This document shows, piece after piece, positions 44,866 through 55,349 of a stretch of DNA of 64,000 nucleotides. Under the pieces are notes generated by a model. It was not told where the DNA came from and ran no database searches. It saw only the letters and a list, made by a program, of their open reading frames with translations. The DNA is from Scilla litardierei (Eukaryota; Streptophyta; Magnoliopsida; Asparagales; Asparagaceae): assembly GCA_030789695.1 (NCBI GenBank), contig CM061142.1:800535610-800599609 (forward strand), written 5' to 3'. Position 1 is the first letter of the stretch. Each line of letters begins with the position of its first letter. Made by a program: the position numbers and the translations under genes.

Positions 44866-45658
44866 TTTCACGTCCCGCTTCCCAAAACAGCGGAGGCGAA
44901 GCGTGACTAGGCCCGCTTAGGCCAGAGCTACGGAGCCCTGACCCAATAAGCATCTGTGTGGTACCAAGACGAAGGTACATGTCCCTGCATGTTAGTACAA
45001 AACAATAAAAGTACAAGAAGAAAAGAACATCACATTTTATTCCAACATATCAAGAGTACCAAGTCTCAACGCCTGAAGGGCTACAACAACAGAAAAGTAA
45101 ATCTAATGGTGCAAGAACCCAACCTAGACAAGGAAACAAAAGGTGCTACGCACCCAACTAAAAGTAATAAACGTCTCTGGAAACTGCAACGAGGAGTCTC
45201 TAGCTCTGGTCCTCCTCAGGGTCGTACTCAGGATCGACGCTCTCTGGCTCCACGTCAGCTGGCAAGTCAGTCTCCTCAACGTACTCTGGCTCAATCCCGG
45301 ACATACAGCACCAAAAGAAGGAACTGTATGTCAGCTAATGTCTACAAGAAAAGGTTAGACCAAACTGCAAGTGCACCAATTACTTAACAATGTTTTACTG
45401 GTTGATTAACATGTTGAGGTTTTAACAACAGAAGTACACGTTACAGGAAAGTAAACATGACAAGTAATGGTCGTAGCGAGTGCTACCGACCACGGGACTA
45501 GCCTACAGGTGTCAAGACAAGACAGAACACGGAAAGCCAGACATGACAAGACAAGACACGAAAGGGTTCACGCCTGTTCGGTTCGAGGGGGATCAGACCC
45601 TCTTGCCGCTTGCACTCTCAACCCTACCCCAAAAACCCCAAGAATCGTGACAGGACAA

Positions 45659-45836
45659 GGGATCACTTGCTCTAGCTTGACAAGTGCCCTATTGCTCTCT
45701 GAGCTGTGTATCAATACATGGGATCACCTGCTCTAGCTTGACAGGTGCCCAATTGCCCATCGGGCTGTGAACTAGTACAAGGGATCACCCGCTCTGGCTT
45801 GGCGAGTGCCCTATTGCCCATCGGGCTGTGTAGACG
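45659..45836. repeat. three 60-bp hairpin monomers in the LTR
   Basis: Each monomer has GGGATCAC...GTGCCC with stem pairs CACTTG/CAAGTG, CACCTG/CAGGTG and CACCCG/CGAGTG in monomers 1-3. The other LTR has the same array at 53322-53494. Confidence 0.8.
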
Positions 45837-46952
45837 GAACGACACAAGACATGACAAAACAGGAGAGGTTATACTAGGGTGTCCACAACTCACGCACACG
45901 CATGTCAATCCTATGATGTCAAAATTTTCGTTGTTGGACTCAGATTTCGTTGTCAAATCTGAGCCATCAAGGGCGTCCCGGACGCTATCATTTCACGTCC
46001 GGTCCTCATGTTTCTAAAATAGCAATTCTAACGAGACTAAGGCCTAAACATGGCCAAGAATGCAAGTGGTACACTTGCCTGTGGTGGCGAGTGCGTCGTC
46101 TCCCTGGTACGTCTCGTCCAACCGTCTCGTCGGCGTAGAAGCGTCTGAAAAACTGTGACACGGCGACGGTGTCAGTTCACGATTCAGAATTCCTATTAGG
46201 GTTGTGTCTAGATTATCGGGACTAACCTAATCGTCAAAAATCATATTTTTAATGTATGTAGCCTAGTCGACGATCAACCCTATGTGCACATGCGAGAAGT
46301 CCATTCGTCGATTTATCTACGGTTGCACAACGTTTTAAAGAGGAGCAGAAAGTAAATTTAATTTGATTATGTTGCTGATTTTAATTAGGGTTTGATTATC
46401 TATTGTGTGGGTTACTACGAATTTAGGGGACCAACCTGAAAATGACGGTTGCACGAAGATCCGACGTCTGATCTGGAAAGGCGGAAGCTTTGCGTCGTCC
46501 GAAAATTCCTAAGCCGCGGGTAGCGCAGCGAGGAACGTCGATTGTTGATGATGACGTTGGCCTCCAAAGGTGATGACGAATATCTTGGCATCTCCCGGGG
46601 TCGTCGTCGCTAGAACTGAGGTTGGATCGCCACGCGAAGAGACGGCGGCCGGAGCTTGGCCGTGGATCTCAGATCTGAGAGGGTGGCTGGCTGTTTGTGG
46701 GAAAACAGGAAGGAGAAGAAGAAAACGGGAGAAAAAGAGGAAGGAGGAAGAAGAAGATGATGAAGATGGAAGGTAGGAAGACTTTGGAGAAGGTGGGGGC
46801 GCAAGGGAGGAGGAAGGAGAGGCAAGGAAGGAGAAGGAGATGAGTTGGGGAAGAAGATGGTTCAAAACAATGAGGAGAAAAGAAACTCAGCTGCTCGTTT
46901 AAATAAGAAAACGAAACGGTGGCTAGGTCAAAACTAGGGTTTCGGGGGTCAA

Positions 46953-47480
46953 TTAGTCGGTCTGAGAAGGGTGGTCGACCGACTAGTTTGAGAACTAGTC
47001 GGTCGGTCGTCTAACTGTGACCGACTAGACGGTAAACAGAGAACAGTGTTGGTACAGGGTTGATAGATTTAGTCGGTCTGTGAAGGCTCGTCGACCGACT
47101 AGTTTGCAACCTAGTCGGTCGGCCAGTGTTCATTAACCGACTAAAGGGTAAAAGTGGTCGACAGGGAGTTTTGAAAATTAGTCGGTCTGAGAAGAAAACT
47201 TAACCGACTAGTTCGTCAACTAGTCGATCGGTATTCGTTCTTAAACCGACTAATGATAAACAGTAACTCAACTGCATGAAATGATCTCTAACTTAGTCGG
47301 TCTGCGAAGAAGTGTTGACCGACTAGTTCGACAACTAGTCGGTCGGTGGATGAACTTAGACCGACTAAGAGTAAACATTAACCCAAGGGAAAAACCTGAC
47401 AGAAACTAGTCGGTCCATGAAGAGTTTCTGACCGACTAGATTGACATCTAGTCGGTCGGTCCTTGTTCTTGAACCGACTA
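46953..47480. repeat. five TAGTCGGTC inverted-repeat units in the LTR
   Basis: Units of about 110-118 bp. Each has an outer pair TTAGTCGGTC/GACCGACTA and an inner pair GACCGACTAG/CTAGTCGGTC with a 6-8 base loop. The right LTR carries the same array at 54615-55142. Confidence 0.88.
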
Positions 47481-47685
47481 AAGTGCACACCAAGTCTCCA
47501 AATGAAGTGCGAAGCTTCGGGATGGGTTCTAGGGACTCCTAAGATGAGTCTGACTCTAAGATAAGAGCGTCATGAAGCACGCTCGGCTCCAGATAGGGGA
47601 AAAAGATACGGAAAAGAAAAGAGAGAAGTCGAACAATCATATATATATATAAATAAACATCATCATACAGAAACCAGCCGTTACA

Positions 47686-47698
47686 TCCTACCCACCTT
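47686..47698 (-). other. polypurine tract of the chromovirus
   Basis: Minus strand AAGGTGGGTAGGA directly before the 3' LTR TGTAACGG. Confidence 0.8.
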
Positions 47699-47725
47699 AA
47701 GAAAATTCCGCCCTCGGAATTTCTA

Positions 47726-50700
47726 TCAGAATAGGTGATGGTAACGCTCTCTCATCTCATCCTCTCTCTCCCAAGTGGACTCTCCAGGTGATCCGTGACG
47801 CCACATCACTCTCACCAGGTCGACTACCTTATTCCTCAACTGCTTCTGTCGACGGTCCAAAATCTGCACGGGCTCCTGGTCATAGGTCAGGTCCGGACGG
47901 ACCGTGATCTCCGAGAAATCCATCGTGTGCGACGGATCGCTAACGTACCGACGCAACTGAGATACGTGGAAAACGTCGTGAACCCCCACCAAAGATGGTG
48001 ACAGAGCAAGGCGGTAGGCCACTGCTCCCACACGCTCCAACACATCGAAAGGTCCGATGTACCTCGGACTCAGCAGCTTCCCCTTCTTCCCGAATCGAAT
48101 AACTCCGCGGTTCGGAGAAATCCTCAGGAAGACGTGGTCTCCAGGCTGAAACTCCAAAGGTCTCCTCTTGGCATCCGCCCAATGCTTGAATCGATCATGT
48201 GCAACCTTGAGCTTCTCCCTGATGTCTCTCACGACATCCACAGCTTCAACTATCATTTCCAGACCCAACAGCTCCCGATCTCCAATGTCATCCCAACTCA
48301 GTGGCGATCGACATTTCCTCCCATATAAGGCAGCAAACGGCGCCATGCCAGTGCTCGCCTGGTAGCTGTTGTTATAAGAAAACTCCACCAAATGGAGATG
48401 GTCCTCCCAAGATCCCTTCAAATGGAGCGTACAAGCTCGCAGCATATCCTCTAGTATCTGAATAGTCCTCTCGGACTGGCCATCGGTCTGCAGGTGGTAC
48501 GCCGTGCTGAAACTCAGACTCATACCCAAATGCTCCTGCAGACTTCTCCAAAACTGAGATGTGAACCTCGTATCTCTGTCAGACACGATGCTCACGGGGA
48601 CTCCGTGTAAGCGTACAATCTCCTGCACACACACGGCCTACATCACAACTAACTCAAGGAGGAAAAAAAATCAAATAGAAGTAAAAAAGAAATTTTACCT
48701 CTAGATACTTCCTCGCCAAAGCTTCCGTAGACTGGCCCACTCGGAAAGGAATGAAATGCGCAGACTTAGTCAACCGATCAACGATCACCCAGACTGCGTC
48801 GTTCTGTTTCGGGGTCCGAGGTAAACCAGTCACGAAATCCATCGTAATATGTTGCCACTTTCACTCCGGAATAGGAAGCGGTTGCAGCAACCCAGCAGTA
48901 CGATGGTGCTCGGCCTTCACCTGTTGGCATATCAAACACTTGGCAACACTCCGTGCCACACTCCTCTTCATGCCAATCCACCAGTAATTAGTCGAAGGTC
49001 CTTATACATCTTGGTGCCACCAGGATGTATAGAATAAGGAGAGCTATGAGCCTCGCTCAAAAGCTCCTCCCGAACATCACCCGCAGGTACGCAGAGTCTG
49101 CTGCCGTACCGCAGCGAACCATCCTCATGAATCACAAACTCCGCACGCAGTCCAGCTTCAACCTGCCTCTGGATCCTCTGTAACTTCGGATCTCCAGCCT
49201 GTGCTGCCTTGATCCGATCCACGATCGTGGACTGAATCTGCATATTCATGAATGAATGGACCACACCAGGTAGGACAACCTCCAAATCCATCTCCTTCAG
49301 CTCCTGCTGAATCCTCCAGTCGACAGTATGCATCATCGCAGTAGGAAGTCTACTCAAAGCATCCGACACTACGTTCACCTTCCCCGGATGATACTGCAGA
49401 TCTATCTCATAGTCAGCCATGAGCTCCAACCATCGCCTCTGACGCATGTTGAGCTCCTTCTACGTGAATATGTACTTCAAACTTTTGTGATCGGTGAAAA
49501 TCTTCACGCTCTCACTCAGTAAGAAGTGCCTCCAGATCTTCAATGCAAAGATCACCGCTGCCAACTCCAGATCGTGTGTCGGGTAATTCTTCTCGTGTGT
49601 CCTCAATTGACGAGAAGCATACGTGACCACATGGCCATGCTGATGCAGAACGCATCCTAGGCCCTTCCCTGATGCATCACAATATACTTCGAAGCCTCTG
49701 CTTCGATCCGGTACCGCCAAAACTGGTGTCGTGGTCAACCTCACCTTCAAGATACTGAAAGCCTCCTCACAAGCATCAGACCACTGAAACTCCACATCCT
49801 TCCTCGTCAGCTTCGTCATCGGCTCAGCAATCTTCGAGAAATCCTTGATGAACCGCCGATAATAACCTGCTAAACCAAGGAAACTCCTGATGTCGGATGC
49901 TGACTGCGGAGTCGGCCAATCTCGAACTGCTCTGACCTTCCCTAGATCTACAGATATGCCATCACCAGACACCACGTGTCCCAGAAATGCGACTCTGTCC
50001 AGCCAGAACTCACACTTTCCATACTTGGCATACAACTTGTGTCGCCTCAGCGTCTCCAGCACTGTCCTCAGATGACAGCTGTGCTCTTCTTCAGACTTCG
50101 AGTAAATAAGAATGTCGTCAATAAAGATAACGACGAACTTATCCAGGAAGTCGTAGAAAATAAAGTTCATGAGGTTCATGAACACAGATGGAGCATTGGT
50201 CACGCCGAAAGGCATCACCACAAACTCATAGTGTCCGTACTTCGTCCGGAAAGCTGTCTTCGGAATGTCATCCTTCTTCACCTTCAACTGATGATATTCA
50301 CTCCTCAAATCCAACTTCGAGAAAACTCTCAAACCTACCAGGTGATCAAAAATGTCATCGATGCGCGGCAGTGGATACTTGTGCTTCACGGTGACAGCAT
50401 TCAATCCTCGATAGTCCACACACATCCTACAGGACCCATCCTTCTTCTTCACAAGCAACACTGGTGCACCCCACGGTGACACACTAGGGTGGATGAAACC
50501 CTTCTGCAACAGCTCATCCAACTGCTTCCGCAGCTCCTCAAGCTCCGCGGGAGCCATCCGATACGGCGCCTTCGATATCGGCTGCGCACCCAGCATCAGA
50601 TCGATACCGAACTCCAAAGCTCTGTCGGGTGGCAGACCCGAGATATCCTCCGGGAAGAGGTCGTTAAAGACTCTATCAACCGCTGGTCGGTCGATCTCCA

Positions 50701-51129
50701 TCTCCATCTGCAACACTGCTAACATCGGCACCTCCGGCTTGGCCCGAAATTTGATGGGCCCGAGCGACTCATCTCTGCTGCGGAACTCGAACTCCGGATG
50801 GCCTGGAATCCGAAATACCACTCTCTTGCTGTGACAATCGATCGAAGCGTGGAAATCTCCCAGCCAATCGATGCCAAAGACGACGTTGAAATGCGGTAGG
50901 TCGTGGACGATGAAATCTGCATATAACTCATGTCCACTAACCACTAAGGGAATCGACCGACATCCCAGGTTCACTGTCAACACTCCGTTCCTTGTGGTGA
51001 TGTCCGAACACTTAGAAAGTGTGTGGGAAGGAATGGAGTGCTTTGTCATAAACCTCCGGGATATGATGCACATGGATGCACCGGAGTCAAACAAAGCCAA
51101 AGCAGGGTGAGAGAACACAAGAGTGGTGC
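47726..51129 (-). pseudogene. pol: chromovirus pol: protease, RT, RNase H, integrase, chromodomain
   Basis: Read from the acceptor at 51129. The protease FDSGAS is near 51085. RT has [23 protein letters not shown] and the catalytic [10 protein letters not shown] near 50110. RNase H has DASGKGLG near 49660. A TAG near 49458 and a frameshift near 48985 follow. The integrase zinc finger leads to [10 protein letters not shown] and the second Asp at SDRDTRFTS near 48590, then a 76-base intron-like block (48623-48698) is bridged. The end shows [15 protein letters not shown] followed by WERE, a chromodomain that in Tekay-type elements helps target heterochromatin. TGA near 48865 also breaks the frame. 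Stop at 47726. Otherwise full length. Confidence 0.93.
48623..48698 (-). other. candidate 76-base intron inside the integrase core
   Basis: On the minus strand starts GTAAAATTTC, is T-rich, ends GTGTGTGCAG. Removal joins ...TAC CTA GAG to GAG ATT GTA in phase 0, giving [12 protein letters not shown], the normal chromovirus integrase sequence, and moves the reading frame onto the downstream frame. Left in, it adds a stop. Confidence 0.75.
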
Positions 51130-51252
51130 CTAGGAAAACAAGGGGTCTAAGGTCAAACACTACTCTAACAATCAAACAAACAAACAAACAATACTAACAA
51201 GACTAGCAATACAATATAGTTATGAAAAGGAACGACTAGGTCAAGATGTTAC
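51130..51252 (-). other. candidate 123-base intron between gag and protease
   Basis: Minus strand GTAACATCTTG...CCTTGTTTTCCTAG. Splicing GATTGCAG to GCACCACT gives [21 protein letters not shown], shortened here to the joined motif VIAG-TTLV, the usual linker before the chromovirus protease. Unspliced, the block holds several stops and gag ends at 51236. Confidence 0.72.
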
Positions 51253-52398
51253 CTGCAATCACCCCATCCAGCTCCTCAGTCTCCACAGCAGTCATAGTAT
51301 AGGCCGGCCTCGGAGGCTGCACTGCTCGCTGGTACATCTGCCGCTGTGGCACCAAGGGTGGTCCACGAACAGCAGGTCCTCTCTGAGCTGGGGCAGGCGC
51401 CCTCATCTGCAACGGGGCTGGCGCTCCAACAACAGCACCGCGGGCTCTTGGACAATCCTTCACAGTTTGCGAAGAATCTCCACAAAGTAGACACAGACCC
51501 ATCTTCCTCCTACAGTTGGTCTGAACATGTCCGGGCTTGCCGCAGAAATGGCACGGACCCTTGCTCTGCTGCTGCACTGGTGCTCCAGGTCTCTTGAATG
51601 GCACCGTCTGGACTGGCCTCATCACCGGCCTGGCAGGTGGCCAGTACTGCTCCATAGGGCGCTTTCCTCTGTCCTCTGGAGTGTCAGGCAGGTGCGAAAT
51701 CGTCTCATGATTCTTCGCAGCATCTAACACCTCCCTCATAGTCGAGAAACTAGCAGAGGACATGGAAGACTGGACCTTCGGACGAAGTCCCTGACGGAAC
51801 CGCTCAGCTCGGTTCTCCTCCTTCTTCACTATATGCAGGGCAAAACGGCTCAGCATTTCGAACTCAGCCTCATACTCATCGATCGTCATGTCCCTCTGCT
51901 TCAGATCCACAAATCTGCCCATCAGCTCTCTCCTAGCTGCTTGGTGAAGTACTTCTCCTTGAACATGTGGCGAAAAGTCTTCCACTCCACATGCTTCTGC
52001 AGACGCCTCTCCTCAATACGCCACCAGTTCCGGACAATCTCAGTCAGCTGCATCTTCGCGATCTCCACCCGAGTCTCATCTGGAATCTTGGCAGCTACTA
52101 ATTTCTCCTCAGTGCTCTAGATCCACTCATCGGCACCCAGAGGTCCTTCCTTCCCAGAGAAGGTCTTCGGCTGAAGCTCGTTGAACTGCTTCACTCCTGG
52201 AGTAGCTCGCGGAGCAGGCGGAGGTGGAGGTGGTGCAACAGGTGGGGCCTGGGTAGCACGGTTGGACTGCTGCACCAACTGATGCTGCACCTCAAGCATC
52301 TCTCGCATAACACCAAGGAACTGACGGAACTCTCTGCCCTGGTCTTCCTGAATCCCATCTCCAACGTTCCCCGATAGGGTAGTACGTCGCCCTGCCAT
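51253..52398 (-). pseudogene. gag: chromovirus gag (one stop, one frameshift)
   Basis: The ATG at 52398 (MAGRRTTLSG) lies 129 bases after the LTR. A Pro-rich stretch precedes FSGKEGPLGADEWI. TAG at 52117 follows where Glu is expected. The gag core (WWRIEERR, KEKYF) runs to a one-base frameshift near 51955, then RRELMGRFVDLKQRDMTIDE, a zinc knuckle CHFCGKPGHVQTNC near 51530 and a second cysteine cluster CLLCGDSSQTVKDC. Unspliced, the frame would stop at 51236; spliced, it runs into protease. Gag forms the particle and packages RNA. Confidence 0.88.
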
Positions 52399-52527
52399 CC
52401 TATTGACAGAAAGACGTAGGTTAGACTCGTACAATGTTTGAATATCAAAAGTGAATGTCCTTACTCTTACTGTTCTGTACTTGCAGGAAAATTGGTACGT
52501 GGACCTGCATGGGCCACCACTAAAACC

Positions 52528-55349
52528 TTTCATGCCCCGCTTCCCAAAACAGCGGAGGCGAAGCGTGACTAGGCCCGCTTAGGCCAGAGCTACGGAGCCC
52601 TGACCCAATAAGCGTATGTGTGATACGAAGACGAAGGTACAGGTCCCTGCATATTAGTACAGAACAATAAAAGTACAAGAAGAAAAGAACATCACATTTT
52701 ATTCCAACATATCAAGAGTACCAAGTCTCAACGCCCGAAGGGCTACAACAGCAGAAAAGAAAATCTAATGGTGTAAGCACCCAACCTAGACAAGGAAACA
52801 AAAGGTGCTACGCACCCAACTAAAATTAATAAACGTATCTGGAAACTGCAACGAGGAGTCTCTAGCTCTGGTCCTCCTCAGGGTCGTACTCATGATCGAC
52901 GCTCTCTGGCTCCACGTCAGCTGAGAGGTCAGTCTCCTCAACGTACTCTGGCTCAATCCCGGACGTACAGCACCAAAAGAAGGAACTGTACGTCAGGTAA
53001 GGTCTACAAGAAAAGGTTAGACCAAACTGCAAGTGCACCAATTAATTAACAACGTTTTACGGGTTGATTAACATGCTGAGGTTTTAACAACAGAAGTACA
53101 CGCTACAGGAAAGTAAACACGACAAGTAATGGTTGTAGCGAGTGCTACCGACCACGGGACTAGCCTACAGGTGTCAAGACAAGACAGAACACGGAAAGCC
53201 AGACACGACAAGACAAGACACGAAAGGGTTCACGCCTGTTCGGTTCGAGGGGGATCAGACCCTCTTGCCGCTTGCACGCTCAACCCTACCCCAAAAACCC
53301 CAAGAATCGTGACAGGACAAGGGATCACTTGCTCTAACTTGACAAGTGCCCTATTGCTCTCTAAGCTGTGTATCAATACATGGGATCACCTGCTCTAGCT
53401 TGGCAGGTGCCCAATTGCCCATCGGGCTGTGAACTAGTACAAGGGATCACCCGCTCTGGCTTGGCGAGTGCCCTATTGCCCATCGGACTGTGCAGAAGGA
53501 ACAAGACAAGACATGACAAAACAGGAGGGGTTATACTAGGGTGTCCACAACTCACGCACATGCATGTCAATCCTATGATGTCAAAATTGTCGTTGTTGGA
53601 CTCAGATTTCGTTGTCAAATCTGAGCCATCAAGGGCGTCCCAGACGCTATCATTTCACGTCCGGTCCTCATGTTTCTAAAATAGCAATTCTAACGAGACT
53701 AAGGCCTAAACCTGGCCAAGAACGCAAGTGGTACACTTGCCTGTGGTGGCGAGTGCGTCGTCTCCCTGGTACGTCTCGTCCAACCGTCTCGTCGGCGTAG
53801 AAGAGTCTGAAAAACCGTGATACGGCGACGGTGTCAGTTCACGATTCAGAATTCCTATTAGGGTTGTGTCTAGATTATCGGGACTAACCTAATCGTCAAA
53901 AATCACATTTTTAATGTATTTAGCCTAGTCGACGATCAACCCTATGTGCACATGCGAGAAGTCCATTCGTCGATTTATCTACGGTTGCACAACGTTTTAA
54001 AGAGGAGCGGAAAGTAAATTTAATTTGATTATGTTGCTGATTTTAATTAGGGTTTGATTATCTATTGTGTGGGTTACTACGAATTTAGGGGACCAACCTG
54101 AAAATGACGGTTGCACGAAGATCCGGCGTCTGATCTGGAAAGGTGGAAGCTTTGCGTCATCCGGAAATTCCTAAGCCACGGGTAACGCAACGAGGAACGT
54201 CGATTGTTGATGATGACTTTGGCCTCCAAAGGTGATGACGAATATCTTGGCATCTCCCGGGGTCGTCGTCGCTAGAACTGAGGTTGGATCGCCACGCGAA
54301 GAGACGGCGGCCGGAGCTTGGCCGTGGATCTAAGATCTGAGAGGGTGGCTGGCTGTTTGTGGGAAAACAGGAAGGAGAAGAAGAAAACAGGAGAAAAAGA
54401 GGAAGGAGGAAGAAGAAGAAGAAGAAGATGGAAGGTAGGAAGACCTTGGAGAAGGTGGGGGCGCAAGGGAGGAGGAAGGAGAGGCAAGGAAGGAGAAGGA
54501 GATGAGTTGGGGAAGAAGATGGTTCAAAACAATGAGGAGAAAAGAAACTCAGCCGCGCGTTTAAATAAGAAAACGAAACGGCGGCTAGGTCAAAACTAGG
54601 GTTTCGGGGGTCAATTAGTCGGTCTGAGAAGGGTGGTCGACCGACTAGTTTGAGAACTAGTCGGTCGGTCGTCTAACTGTGACCGACTAGACGGCAAACA
54701 GAGAACAGTGTTGGTACAAGGTTGATAGATTTAGTCGGTCTGTGAAGGCTCGTCGACCGACTAGTTTGCAACCTAGTCGGTCGGCCAGTGTTCATTGACC
54801 GACTAAAGGGTAAAAGTGGTCGACAGGGAGTTTTGAAAATTAGTCGGTCTGAGAAGAAAACTTAACCGACTAGTTCGTCAACTAGTCGATCGGTATTCGT
54901 TCTTAAACCGACTAATGATAAACAGTAACTCAACTGCATGAAATGATCTCTAACTTAGTCGGTCTGCGAAGAAGTGTTGACCGACTAGTTCGACAACTAG
55001 TCGGTCGGTGGATGAACTTAGACCGACTAAGAGTAAACATTAACTCAAGGGAAAAACCTGACAGAAACTAGTCGGTCCATGAAGAGTTTCTGACCGACTA
55101 GATTGACATCTAGTCGGTCGGTCCTTGTTCTTGAACCGACTAAAGTGCACACCAAGTCTCCAAATGAAGTGCGAAGCTTCGGGATGGGTTCTAGGGACTC
55201 CTAAGATGAGTCTGACTCTAAGATAAGAGCGTCATGAAGCACGCTCGGCTCCAGATAGGGGAAAAAGATACGGAAAAGAAAAGAGAGAAGTCGAACAATC
55301 ATATATATATATATATATAAACATCATCATACAGAAACCAGCCGTTACA
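52528..55349 (-). repeat. 5' LTR of the chromovirus
   Basis: 2822 bp, a few percent different from 44866-47685. Same two internal arrays (53322-53494, 54615-55142) and a TA microsatellite at 55302-55319. A primer site next to its inner end is worn (AGTGGTGGCCC where TGGTATCAGAGCC is expected). Confidence 0.88.

Larger units (their letters stand above)
44866..47685 (-). repeat. 3' LTR of the chromovirus
   Basis: On the minus strand begins TGTAACGGCTGG and ends near CGTGAAA. It contains two tandem arrays (45659-45836, 46953-47480). Reading frames of 60-120 codons inside it recur in both LTRs only because the LTRs are copies; I do not consider them genes. Confidence 0.88.
44866..55349 (-). mobile_element. 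complete Ty3/gypsy chromovirus (Tekay/Del-like), 10.5 kb
   Basis: LTRs 44866-47685 and 52528-55349 (2.82 kb each), minus orientation. Target duplication CATTG at 44861-44865 and 55350-55354. Gag with CCHC finger, protease, RT, RNase H, integrase and a C-terminal chromodomain lie in gypsy order. Two GT-AG introns interrupt the coding region. Coding is otherwise nearly continuous with a few stops and frameshifts. It inserted into the internal region of the large element. Confidence 0.93.

Noticed and set aside
45467..46865. ORFs of 60-118 codons repeated at 53129-54599
   Set aside because: They recur only because both lie in the two LTRs of one element; no domain or start context.
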